64,000 nt of DNA from Pyrus communis (lineage: Eukaryota; Streptophyta; Magnoliopsida; Rosales; Rosaceae), in assembly GCF_963583255.1 (NCBI RefSeq), contig NC_084803.1, positions 94,373 through 158,372 of the forward strand. Direction: 5' to 3'. The notes beneath the pieces were generated by a model. It saw only the letters and a program-made list of their open reading frames with translations, did not search any database and was not told where the DNA came from. The translations under genes and the position numbers were made by a program. Shown here one piece after another: positions 37,434 to 48,915 of the stretch (the first letter of the stretch is position 1; every line of letters starts with the position of its first letter).

Positions 37434-38133
37434 GAGCATCTCCAAATGAGATGTCAAATTTTAAACATAAAATTTGAATTTGACAGCCTATTTGACATTT
37501 TGATATCTTTCAAAATTTTGTTTTACACCCAATATGTCAAAATTTTCTAGGTTTGCTTGATGAGAAAGCGGCATAAACAAGAATGGGTTGCGCTGCCATG
37601 GTGCTAAACTATTAAATTCCAATTAGTCCTTCCGAAAATCCAAGTCGACAAAAAAAACTCCGAAAAAAAAAACCCAATACCAACAACCACAATAGTTAGT
37701 GGGAGTCTCCATCTCTCAGCTGAAAAATGGACGATGGCGGCGTCTCGAAAGCAGCGCCAGTGGTGGCTTGCGATGCCATGGCACTATTCTACGTAGCCAT
37801 TCTCTACGCCTCGACTGTAATCCTCCGTCTTCCTCTTCCTCCCTTCAAGAACTTCATGATCTGATGGCTCGTATGCGCCGCCATTTCATCCGTCGTCTCT
37901 ATCATCGTCTCCGCCCTCCTCCTCCCTGTAAGTCCGCTTTAACTTCCCAGTTTCGATTGACCCAGTACATATTTAATAAAAAATAAAAAATAATAATTTG
38001 ACACCAAAAGGAAGAGCTGTTATTCCATGTCATGCCACATCAGATTTGACTCATCGGTTGGAGAACATTGCAGCTGCCTTTTTTTACTATTATTGCTGAT
38101 TTAGACATTTTGACATCTCATTTGAAGATGATC
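37434..38133 (+). mobile_element. Pack-type TTA-target element carrying RCE1/FACE2 exon 1
   Basis: 700 bp flanked by TTA at 37431-37433 and 38134-38136. The terminal inverted repeats are about 25 bp (left GAGCATCTCCAAATGAGATG, right read inward GATCATCTTCAAATGAGATG). The arms are shared with the element at 36123-36867, in opposite orientation. The centre (about 37600-37960) is a host gene piece with leader, first exon, 5' splice site and the start of the intron. This means genomic DNA was captured, not cDNA. Confidence 0.88.
37727..37927 (+). pseudogene. Captured first exon of a CAAX prenyl protease (RCE1/FACE2)
   Basis: From ATG 37727 the frame reads MDDGGVSKAAPVV, then ACDAMALFYVAILYASTVIL, RLPLPPFKNFMI, a TGA, then WLVCAAISSVVSIIVSALLL. 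A GTAAGT splice donor follows. The pattern matches the N-terminal membrane segments of plant RCE1/FACE2 (Arabidopsis At2g36305), an ER protease that trims prenylated proteins. The TGA falls where an Arg is expected (CGA to TGA). No later exons are present, so it cannot make the enzyme. Confidence 0.85.
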
Positions 38134-38397
38134 TTAACTTTTTTCCTACGTTTATTTACGTATAAAGAATTGGACAATATAAAATTTTTATTGAGATCCA
38201 TAATCGAATATCCAAAAATTAAGAATAAACTCGAATAGAATGATAAATTGATCTTATTCTGTTTTCTTACTTGTATATTTTAAGCTATGGGAATTTTATA
38301 AGCTAATCCCATTCCGATACTTTCATTTTTCTCATTTATGTTAACTAAACTTGCCCTTATTAGTAAAAGTTTTCAAAACCGGAAAAGTCTAGCACTA

Positions 38398-38968
38398 AGA
38401 TTATCTCCAATCCCTGCGAATAAAGCTAAAAAATTTAAGTCATAATCCATAAACTGTTTTTCTCCTCTAATGGTTGTGGCTTAAAATTTTAGCTAAAAAT
38501 TATTAAATATTGATTTTAGCCTAATTAAATTATGATTAATAATTAAAAATCATACAAATACATAGGTATTTTTTTAAGTGAAATTTGATTTAAATTATTT
38601 TTTTAAATTATGATTAATAATTAAAAATCATACAAATACATAGGTATTTTTTTAAGTGAAATTTGATTAATTAAAAATCATACAAATACATAGGTATTTT
38701 TTTTAAGTGAAATTTGATTTAAATTATTTTTTTAAATTATTTTAGGCGTGATTTAATTTTGAGCCGTCAAATCTTTTTTTTACCATTAGATTTAATCTCA
38801 TAGGATCACAGCCTTTGGATTATTCGAAATTTTTTTTTGAAATATGACATTTTGGTGGATCAAGAATAATTTAAGTCAAGCTTAATTTCCGGAGGGGGAG
38901 GGGGAAATCTAGCCTAGAAATATTTTTTTTTCCCATGCTTATTTTAGCCCACTAGTTGGAGATGGTTT
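38398..38968. mobile_element. Probable MITE with internal triplication
   Basis: The ends GATTATCTCCAATCC and, read inward, AACCATCTCCAACTAG are similar. Inside, a unit of about 60 bp (AAAAATCATACAAATACATA followed by GGTATTTTTTTAAGTGAAAT) occurs three times between about 38540 and 38720. I could not match target duplications. Confidence 0.55.
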
Positions 38969-39689
38969 GGAGGGCTTTAAAAGGGGTGTAGTCAATTTGG
39001 ATTTCAGAAGATTTTAAAAAACTTTTTTGAAGTAATAGATTTCAGAGTATTTGAATAGATTCTACAAATTCTATATGAATTTTTGCATATTTGTATGAAT
39101 TTTTATTATAAATTTGTTAGGATTTGTAAACATTACCAAACCAATATAAACATGATAATCAATCATTTGACTTATGTATCTGGCTGTTTGGTGCTAAAGA
39201 AAGGTGATTCGCGGGCTAGTGACTCTAGTGTTTCTCCTCTTAATAGTGAGGTGTTCCTTACTCCTTAGTCATAGGTGAGTGAATGACCTTCTTGTTACAG
39301 AGTGGCATAATCTCAGAGGTCACTTAAATTTCATCATCATCCGAAGCCATGCTGTTTAGTGGGAGCAATGTGTCAAATACTTGCTTTGGGAACAATGGTG
39401 CGAAAGTTGTTGGAGCAAAGGGGACTCATTAAGCAATGGTGTTGGCATTAATAAAGGGGTGCAATGTGATTTAAGATTGATAGACTTGTGTGGACCTTTT
39501 TTTTAAATCATAATCGACTACTCATGAATTTAGATGTATTATTTAGAATCTTCTTAAATCCTAATTTGATTACACAATGAATTCAAAGTTTTTTAAAATC
39601 CTAATTGACTATCCTCGAGATTTTAAAATACATTAAAATGACTATATCTCTAAAACTTATATTTTAAACTTTATTCCATGAATTAGAGA

Positions 39690-40327
39690 TGGTCTAAAAA
39701 AAGCAGAGGCAAAAGCCCATAACCAAACAAGGGACGAATAGGATCAACTAACCAACCAAACCAAGATCAAGACTCTCCCAAAGTTCATTTAATCTACCCA
39801 AATGAATAAAACTTGACTGCAATGAACAGTTTTATAACATAATAAAAAATAATTTTATTTTTAATTTCGAATATAATTTTTAACTAATCTTATTACGCTA
39901 CTTGTCATTTTTCGAAAATACACTTTTTGTAGAAGATGGTTAGGTATTTATCTATATAAAAAAATTGTTTAATTTTGTTTTGTATTTTTAAACAATTTTT
40001 ATGATTTTTTATTAAGTTAATTAATCTGGACAATTGAATTTCAAAAATGTTGAAATCCAACAGTCCAAAAGTGGACACGTGACCCACGGTGAAAGTTTGC
40101 CATTTTTTATTAAAGGCTTGAACGGGTGCCCACGCGCCAGCCGCAAAAAAGAACTCAACCTTGGCTGACGTCAGATAGACCGATTCCTCACTCATTCCAT
40201 TATGGGTCGGCCTAGAGACTAGAGTGGACTTTAGGCCGGTCTATTTAGAGGGATGGAGTGAGTTTTTAGGTGCCAACCTATTTTTTTAAACTTTGGATCA
40301 ACCTAAAAGAGAGGTCTGGAGTTGCTC
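39690..40327. mobile_element. Diverged Harbinger-type non-autonomous element
   Basis: The right end reads inward GAGCAACTCCAGACC, close to the 5-kb element's left terminus. Internal segments parallel the arms of that element: a TTAACTAATCTTATTACGC-like stretch, a GTTGAAATCCAACAGTCCAA stretch matching about 12190-12235, and a GC-rich CCCACGCGCC stretch. The left end is not sharp. Confidence 0.5.
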
Positions 40328-40768
40328 TAAGTTAACAAGAGCCCGCAGGCACCAGAGCAGATATAGAAAGAAAACCTAAGTAGAAAAGTTTGCTTCTTCT
40401 ATCTACTGTCTACACTGAATACAAATTGTCAAACCGTTTTGCTTAATAATCCTCCTCCTAAATCCTAATCTAATTCATCCTCGCCCTTTAAACCTAAATA
40501 CGTCCTCACACACACCAAAGGCCTTTGTCATCTTCCTTCCTCCACGGACCACACCTAAAAACAAAGCTAGAAAAGGAAACGGAAAAAGAAAATGAAACCA
40601 TTTATCAAAATCAAACGAGAGAGAAGAAAAAAAAAAAAGGAGTAAACGCAAAGTCACCACCCGCCCCATCTCATCCCATCCCAATTTCAATTTCCTGAGA
40701 CTGAGGGCACTTTTTGGATTTGGATCCAGGCTCCAACATCATCGGCAACAGATATCTAATCAGATGAG

Positions 40769-43154
40769 ATGGTGAAGTGGAGAATCCTCCTCCCCGAAAA
40801 CAGGCTGACCGTCTATTTCGCCAGATGGTTTTCCGATCTCGATTGGCGCCTGCTTCTCTTACTCATCCCTACCCTCTCTTTCATACTCTTCCTCTCACTC
40901 TCCTCTTTCTCTTCTTTTTTCTCTCCGACCAACATCCCTTTTGCTCCCATCCGATCCTTCTTTCGCGGCGGCCGCGCCTTCCAGTTCCTGGTGCCGCCCA
41001 ACAACTTCAATTCAACTCCAATTGCTTCGCCTACTTCTTCACCAACGGCAACGGGGACCCCAAATCAAAATCGGACCCAGTCGTTGAACAAGAAGAAGGA
41101 GGAGGATGATGAATTGGGTCGCTCCAGAATCGCCGTCTGCTTGGTTGGTGGGGCCCGGAAGTTCGAGCTCACGGGGCCGTCCATCCTCGACAAGATTCTC
41201 AACAAATATCCCAATTCCGATCTTTTCCTGCACAGTCCTGTTGACCCCAACGCCTTCAAGTTCTCGCTCCTCAAGTCGGCTCCAAGGATCGCCGCCGTCA
41301 AAATCTTCCACCCCAAAACAATGCCCGAGACCGAGTTCCAGCACCGAGTCCTAACCGCCCACGACTCGCCCAATGGCATCCAGGTTCCTCTTTCTTTCTC
41401 AATTCCTGATTCTGTTTTCATTTTTTGTTATTTTAATTTTTTAAATAAACATTATATTAATTATATTTCAGTTTTACGATATTATGGAATGGTCAGATTG
41501 AATTAATTTGGTTCGTTGACCATAAATAATGAAGATAAAGGGAACGTGGCTAATCGTTGTATCGTATCGTCTTGCTCCTTCTGTCAATGGCAAATCCTTG
41601 GGAAGAATAACGTGTTTACAACAATTAGTTCTTCCTGCTGCCGTTTTTGTTATATGTTTGCCATTTTCAATTAATTTGGTCTGAGCTACACCCGTTCACC
41701 TACTAATTAGTAATTAAATTGTTTTAGGAGAGAGAAAATCAAAATGCATTCGTAAAATACAAGGTAGGAGGACTAGGAGGCAATACAAATAACGCAGGCA
41801 CGTGCCATGGACCTTTGGCCTCCTTTGTTGAGATTGTTTTTTTGTTATAGGTTGTGTTTGGCCTATGATTCTTTGATTCTTTGGTTCTTTTGAGATGGTA
41901 AGAAATATGATCTGATACTGTTAAATAAAATATTAATTTTTTGAAATACTATATGGCTAAAAGGAACCCTCTGACTCTCCTTCAGTTGGAGATGGTCTTA
42001 TTTGAGCCCTTTTAGCCAGCTGAGCTGATCCATATCTGAATAATAATAATAAATAATAAATCATTTGTAGAGTAATATTCTTGAATTAACTTTTTTATCT
42101 TTTTAACAACCGGTATTATATACATTAATGGGGAGGGATAATCTTAGTCTCATAATGGACTAGCAATAATGTAGTTGAAACTCACATTTGACGAGAATTC
42201 ACTCCATGACCTCTCGCTTAGACGTGAACAAAAATATCACTACACCATAATACTAAGAGTTTAAATTTTGGTTGATAAATAAAAACTTGTCATGTTGTTC
42301 TGGTATTGTATGTTGTTGGATACATCCAACAATATAAAATGTGGAACTCATTGTCAATTTCATAAAATTTAAAATGAATCAAATGTAATATGCAGGGTCT
42401 ATTGCAATATTTCAACCTGGTGGAAGGCTGCCTAACTATGATCCGAGCTTACCAAAAACAGAACAACTTCACCTACGATTGGATTGTCCGAACCCGCGTT
42501 GACGGTTACTGGAACGCCCCCCTCCACCCCAAGTACTTCGTGCCCGGTCAGTACCTGGTCCCACCAGGCTCCAGCTACGGCGGACTCAACGACCGCTTTG
42601 GAGTTGGCGACCTCAACACCTCCACTGTCGCCCTCTCGCGCCTCTCCCTCCTTCCCCAGCTCGACGCAGCCGGATTCCACCAACTGAACTCCGAAACCGC
42701 CTTCAAGGCCCAACTCACCACCCATGGGGTACCTTACGTCACTAAACGACTCCCCTTTTGTATTGTAACAGACCGCAAGTACAAGTTCCCGCCACACCGC
42801 TTTGGAGTGCCGGTAGCGTCCTTGTCAAGTCCAGGGCTATTGAGCGGGGCCAAGTGCAGGCCTTGCACGCCTGTATGCCAAGGCCCGTGCGTGGGCGACG
42901 TGATGCAGTCTCTCTACAAAGGGTGGAGCTGGACCCACTGGGCAAACGGCACCCTTGAGCTCTGCGATGCCCATGACGCTTGGGAAAAGGATTGGGAGAT
43001 CAAATTTGACCGAGTTGCTGGGAAGAAACTGGCTGCCGAGAGAAGGCGGGTTGCAGGCATGACGACAGAGCAATGCATTCATGATTTCAACCAAATGAAG
43101 AAGCGAACTGCCAACTGGGACGCACCCCCGGCAGAACAGATTTGTAGCCACTGA
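40769..43154 (+). CDS. DUF7796-type putative Golgi glycosyltransferase
   Basis: Two exons (40769-41383, 42396-43154) encode 457 residues; the intron is 1012 bp. A short basic N-terminus precedes a signal anchor ([20 protein letters not shown], about residues 29-48). A Ser/Thr/Pro-rich stem follows. The lumenal domain opens with [19 protein letters not shown] and includes [16 protein letters not shown]. Exon 2 carries [32 protein letters not shown], and a Cys-rich stretch ([18 protein letters not shown]). These fit a plant family annotated as transferring glycosyl groups (related to Arabidopsis At5g12260); activity is not proven. The reading frame is intact, and ATG 40769 is followed by [13 protein letters not shown], as usual for the family. 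Confidence 0.82.
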
Positions 43155-44256
43155 ACAACAACAAATACAGAGCGACAACGATATGGGAAAGAAATGATTT
43201 TGGATTCGTACATTCTCTTGATTTAATCATATAGAACGTCTTTCTATAAAGGAAATTAATCAACACAACGAACAGGCTTTACAGCTCTAACTATACTATA
43301 ACAAGAAGGTATGGATGACAGTCTTCACAATTGTGTATGAATGCCGTGTCCGGACTTCACGAGGACTTGCACCGTGGCCTCCAAGACTCTGGCCTGGGAT
43401 GCCATAAAGACGGTGGACCTGTTACAATTAAGGATTGAAAATTGCTTTTTTTCCAGTCCAAAACTGAGAGCATTAGGTCCTCAATCCTGTTTTTCAAATC
43501 TTAGGTCTAGCACAACGTATAACTAAAAAACAGGATTGACGAAAGAAATAATGCAGCAATCTTAAAGTATATATGTTGTCATAAATCATTGGTAATAAAT
43601 TTTTAGTTGAGGGACAAAGGGTGATAAATTTTTAATTGAAAGACCGTTGTTCCAATTTAATTAAAGTTGAGGAACCTTTGCTACTATTTACTCAACTTAT
43701 AGACGTTGGACCCGTGAGCCTGTGCCAAGCTTTGGGTACGCCCGAACCACGGCAACCATGGAGGAGAGGACAAATCGTATTTCTTGGCTAAATGCGAGAT
43801 CAAACTTATTCAAGAAAAGAAAATTGCTTCTTTGCGAACCAGTTGTTACAAACTTAATTTATCATACAAATTTCTTAATCAATACTCTTCACTTTCGCTT
43901 CTCTCTCCAAATTACTACCTTGGAGTGTATAACTTTTCATCAACTAGTTGTGACCAATATATTTTGGGTAGTGCTATCTACACATCAATTAACTTCTCAC
44001 ACCCACATTGTTCATGTCAGTTGATATTTATTCAATTCATTCAATCAACAATGAATTGAATATATAAAGAGGACGTAAAATTATAGAAAAACATCAACAT
44101 TATTAACATGAATAAAGGGCATGAAGGCATATATATATAATACTTGATCGATCAATGGATTCTTTGGTAGTGACATCTAGCTAGCTAGGGTTTTTATTTT
44201 AGACACCAAATTAGTATAACAAGTTCTCAATTAATATAAACAGAAATTGGATTGAC

Positions 44257-44295
<39 letters not shown>

Positions 44296-44315
44296 GTATC
44301 GGTACAAGTTTACTA
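43155..44315. other. Intergenic, with a foldback-MITE remnant
   Basis: About 43575-43695 matches one arm of the MITE at 18541-18930 (TAAATTTTTAGTTGAGGGAC). A (TA)n run lies at 44260-44289. I see no supported gene. Confidence 0.5.
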
Positions 44316-44636
44316 CTACTGAATATAGGATTGACCAGTGATATCAAGGTCTCGGTCGCCGGTGGAAGGTGGGGGTGTGTGCTTGGGGGGTTGAGTGGTG
44401 GCTTCAGCTGGTCCGTCGGCACTCTGTCTCTCACTGGCCCGTGGTTTTGCTTTTTCTTTTGCAGGCTGATCTGGCTCTCTACCGTACATTCCACCGCCAT
44501 AGGCTTCATATGTTAACGGCTTCATCCTTGATATTTCACTATGACCACCACCACCACCTCCATCCCCCTCCTTCTTCTGCTTAACCTCCTCCCGTCTCTG
44601 CTTCTCCCTTTCCCTTTCCATTTTCTGATGATCCAT
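44316..44636 (-). CDS. Small hydrophilic LEA-like protein
   Basis: Single-exon frame of 106 residues with no hydrophobic segment. It starts MDHQKMEREREKQRREEVKQ, a charged helix-forming stretch, then a Gly run. The second half is rich in Pro, Thr and Ala (ADGPAEATTQPPKHTPPPST) and ends GDRDLDITGQSYIQ. Composition suggests a late-embryogenesis-abundant or seed-maturation type disordered protein, and I recall similar C-termini in plant seed proteins; I cannot name the subfamily. TA runs flank it on both sides. An alternative is a chance frame, but the composition bias and coherent ends argue against that. Confidence 0.65.
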   Translation of the reverse strand: MDHQKMEREREKQRREEVKQKKEGDGGGGGGHSEISRMKPLTYEAYGGGMYGREPDQPAKEKAKPRASERQSADGPAEATTQPPKHTPPPSTGDRDLDITGQSYIQ

Positions 44637-45130
44637 TGATTCCCTATTTAGTAATAGATAATCTATTCGTAGTCGTACTTTTACTAGCTAGTTATAGATA
44701 TATATATATATATATATATATATAATTCCAACCGCCAACGATCAATATATGTATGACACGCGTCTTGTTTTATGGTGAAGTGGCGAAACCCCTAACTGCC
44801 TTCTGTCATCCATGCATGAGCAACTACATCCTCATGCATGTACAAGCACACCTCCAAGGTAGTCCATATCCACCTGACTTCGTACTTTACTCGAAATCAA
44901 GCTCTCTCACTCTCTGACTAATTTTCTGGAGAAAAATTTGTATAACATGATTTACAATGTCACAGTTATATATAATCCAGTACAAATAATGAAATTATGT
45001 GTTATGTGTTAAACTTCTTTACTTATATTTGTGTTATTCGCACAAAACAGTACCATATACATATAAATTACTCTTAATTTTGGACCATCACTTCAAAATG
45101 ATCTAGTGTTGTGGTACCGCACATGCGTTT
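44637..45130. other. Upstream flank of the LEA-like ORF
   Basis: AT-rich, with a (TA)n run at 44700-44723 and no gene seen. Confidence 0.5.
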
Positions 45131-45275
45131 TATATGTGTTCATTACTTCGACATAACTTAGTGTTGTGCTATTACGCATGCATTTTATATATGTTCTTTA
45201 ACTTGTCCCACTTTATATGTGTTCATTACTTCGACATGACTTGGTGTTGTGCTACTACGCATGTATTTTATAATG
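45131..45275. repeat. Two-copy tandem repeat of about 84 bp
   Basis: TATGTGTTCATTACTTCGAC begins both copies, followed by ATRACTTRGTGTTGTGCTAY and TACGCATG. Confidence 0.8.
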
Positions 45276-45284
45276 AAATAATAT

Positions 45285-45844
45285 TGGGCTTGGTGCCGTG
45301 GGTTAAGTGGCAAGGGTTTGGGTGCCTTAAGTATAAGGCAAGCCCCAAAAGACCTCGGGGGTGGGCTGTAGGCCACATAGGTGAGGGAGAAGCCCCAGCT
45401 GCAGCTGGGTTTCAGTTTGGGCTGAAAGGGGGTGCACGGGACAAGGCCCAGTAGGTGCTGGCCTTGTGGGTGATGCACGAGGGAACAAAACCCAGCCACA
45501 TGGGTTGGCGTGTGGGTTCGAATGGGAGCCCAGCCGCATAGGCTGGCTTCCTGTGCTGCAAACCGCAAGGAAACAAGGCACCAGAGAGAGCAAGTATACG
45601 AGCCTAGATGCATGCGGGACAAGGACCCAGCAAGTAAGGCTTGCCGTGGGTTTGGTCTGGATCCATAAAGGCTGCGGGCCTCCTCAGTGATAGAACTAGG
45701 GTTGCAGGCCTATTCTAATCAATCAGGCCGAAGGCCTGGGTCCAAGTAGGTGCAGCAAAGCCCAGAGGGCTGCTACCGATGTTGTGCTGCAGGGGTGATG
45801 CCATCCAATCTCCAATTTCCCCTTTTTTCAAAAAAAAAAAAAAA
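45285..45844. other. GC-rich block of unknown origin ending in poly-A
   Basis: Sharply GC-richer than both flanks, with repeated GGCTGG/CCCAGC themes, and ending in a run of 15 A. It looks like a mobile or retrotransposed unit, but I recognise no family and no protein. Confidence 0.5.
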
Positions 45845-46955
45845 ACCCTTGGGGTTTAGGAAACCCTAAATATGCTTCTAATTTATTTTATATAATTTGA
45901 CTCACAAATTCCACATAACAATTTAATTGTGCGATGCATGAAACAAATATATATATTGACAAATATATGAACATATACAATATATATATCGGAAGGAAAA
46001 TGTAAACATAGGGGGGGTTCATGCATCATGGAGAATGTTTTCATGCTTCGTGGACGTTTCAAATATCTTCCTTTATTTTAAGCGTACCTGATTAGCAGAA
46101 AACGAATAAGCCTTTGAATGTGGTGGATGATATCCTCCTCCTACGATGCATCAATTCCTATTCCTCAACTTCTAGCAAGAGCGTGCTGATAACGTGTTAT
46201 AGGCCTATTTGATTGAGCGCTCTAGGGTTTAGAGAGAGAGAGAAGGGTGCGTCAAGATTGAGGGAGAAGAGAGATTGATTTAATTGTGAGGTGTGTTTGA
46301 TTCACCCCATTGTGCCTTTATTTATAGTAGTAGAAAAGGTAAAACTTTTCCCTTTAAGATTACAACATTTAATAGGTAATCTAATCATGATAGGAATATA
46401 TAATACTTTTCCAGATTCCCTAAGATTTACACAATCACATTTCTATTCTAAATATGACTGCAACATATACTTGTTTTTTCCTCACCTCTACCATTTGATT
46501 ATTTGTTTTTGCTCATCTTTTGTTCCCCCAAATAATTTTTCAAGAAAAGTTGGACACTCACTGATTAGTTTATAGACTGCACAATGATATTCATTGGTAG
46601 TAATGGTATATGTAATTATGTATCATTCTTCTCAATTAATTTGTGCCACTTGATTATTTGTTTTTGTTTATCTTTGATTCCCCCAATAATATAATAGATA
46701 TAGTTATATACCTTGAAAAGTTGTTCACTAATCATAATAGATTGCAGAATGATAATAGTGGTAGTCCTGCATATATATTTTATGTCCACCGCACATAAAT
46801 ATTAATATATATATATAGATAATACATATAATGTGTAAAAACCTATATCCAGCAACCACTATATTCCAACATAACTCAGTACTACTTTTGATTCTTGATC
46901 ACGAGTCAAATGAACATTTTAAGTTTTTCATCTTACATACGATTTTATTAAAAAC
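45845..46955. other. Intergenic, AT-rich
   Basis: Nothing recognised except two similar segments containing TTTGATTCCCCCAATAAT-like and CCACTTGATTATTTGTTTTT text near 46490-46530 and 46645-46695, which may be an old duplication. Confidence 0.45.
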
Positions 46956-47222
46956 ATGATATTTTTAGAGATTAAAAAGCAATTTTTTAATAATCAATTA
47001 TGTACTTTTCACGAAAATCTAGTACTACGAGTTAGTAATAATATTGGAGTCGAGAGCTTGCGAAACTTGAGAAAGAAAGGAGATGAAGAAGTCAAAGTAA
47101 CATTGAAGAAGATGCGGGAATTGGAGGCGTCCATCGCTGGGACTGAAACTTGCTCCGACAAAGTTTTAAGGAGTTTGATCAACGCTAGGGTTTCACTGCT
47201 CAACACTCTCACCCTAGTCTAA
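46956..47222 (+). pseudogene. C-terminal fragment of a DUF241 protein
   Basis: From about 47028 the frame reads VSNNIGVESLRNLRKKGDEE, then VKVTLKKMRELEASIAGTET, then LINARVSLLNTLT, and ends TAA at 47220-47222. This matches the last part of plant DUF241 proteins (usually about 280-300 residues, single exon). No N-terminal two thirds is seen upstream, so it is a 5'-truncated remnant. Identification rests on the short motif RVSLLN and the preceding helix. Confidence 0.6.
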
Positions 47223-48915
47223 ATTAATATTTGCCATGTGTACTTTTAGTTTTTAATTTCTATACAAATTAAGGAATGTTCTTGTTGATGGTTTTCTTCC
47301 CATTTATTAAATTTGTCTCCGTTGTCGAATTAATAGAAGAATTGTGTGCAATAGCATAAAGCTTTGGGGTTCGTATTGCAGCCGATGAATATTAACAAGG
47401 GACGTTTTGAATTAGACGTCTCGTTTTTAAATATTATTATCTAAACATCTATTCATTTTGCAAATTTGATTAAACATTTTCTTTACAATTTTGGTACTTT
47501 AATTTTATTTCATTAGAAGTCTATTCATATTAGTATTCCTTTTTTTCCTCTTATTTTTATACAATTCTTATTATGATGATTTAAGATTTTTTTTATTTTT
47601 TATTAAAATATTTATTTTAGTAAATTAAATAGAATGTAACAAAACTCGTTGTTAGGTACGTTTGATTATAATGGTACGTTTAGTTACTTGATACATTTGA
47701 ATTTTTGGTCCATTTGGCTTTTTGGTACATTTGAATTTTTGGTACGTTTAGATTTTTGGTATGTTTGTTTTCAAAACATAAGTTTTATTACCTTTTGTTC
47801 TAATGATGAGGAATTACTTTAATTATTTATTTTTTTTATAGAAATAGTTGTTAACAATGTAAAAGTTTAAATTACTTAAATTTTTTTTTTCTAGAAAGAG
47901 TTATTAATCAACGGATAATAACATTTTTGTTAATTCAAAATTATATGATTTATTGTTATTATTTAGCATTATCTATAATAATAAGGATTTATCTCCGATC
48001 AACTAAAGTTGTTCCAGAGACTTATCTACTGAAAAACAAGATTATCTAGAGCATTATGCATGAATCAAACATATTTTTAAACATTCCAAAAAGATGAATA
48101 TTCATTTTAATATAGTTTATAATTGGTTACGTTTTTATTCGGGGTTGATATGTTTTCGTTTGACGTTGGTACATTTTCATTTAACGTTGGTACATTTCCA
48201 TTTGGCGTGGATGTACATTTAGATTTGAAAAGTTTAAACTTTTAGACTTAAATATAGTTGAAATTATTTAAAATATATAGCAGATATTTAAATGTATTAA
48301 TTTGAAGTAGTTCAAAGTTTGAGAGTATCTTAATCAAATGTTTCAAAAGTTTAATAAAACACTCAAAAAAACATAAATGTTTAATCTACAAAAGTCTAAA
48401 ATAAGGCATCTAATTCTAATTTTCTCTATGAATATTAATAACAAGTAAATGTATTTGATTAAACTATAACTATTACCGACTTTAACTGACAAAACCTCCA
48501 CGCATATTAATAACAAGTAAATGACTATTACCGACTTTAACTGACAAAACCTCCACGCATATGCATGCATGATGAAAAAGGCAGCCACATACTAGCTAGC
48601 TGGCGACGGTTTGGCATGGGCATCGACGTTGCACAGTTTTATTATCTTAACAATTCATAATTAATGTCGGCTTCTTGCATCCGCCATCCGGCATTTCGAT
48701 CTAATCAACTTTACTGATATCGATAAGATGAATTATTGATAATTAGTAATACCCTCAACTTGTTCTTGTTCTTCTAATTATACGTGCGTTGTATATATTT
48801 ATGTATGACATTAGTTTTTCTCCACTGTATTAACCGTAGAATGTAAGTCCAAAACTCCTCTAAAATCCTAAACTCTAATAGGATTAACATCACACCTTGA
48901 CAGACATTTTAATCA
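47223..48915. other. Intergenic, AT-rich
   Basis: No gene seen. Short phrases such as GGTACATTTGAATTTTTGG recur near 47650-47765, and GGTACATTT/GTTGGTACA phrases near 48165-48215. A 57-bp direct repeat (ATTAATAACAAGTAAATG to CCTCCACGCATAT) lies at about 48430-48560. Confidence 0.5.

Noticed and set aside
41984..42010. Second MITE in the DUF7796 gene intron (CAGTTGGAGATGGTC text)
   Set aside because: Only one end-like phrase is visible, with no partner terminus or duplication.
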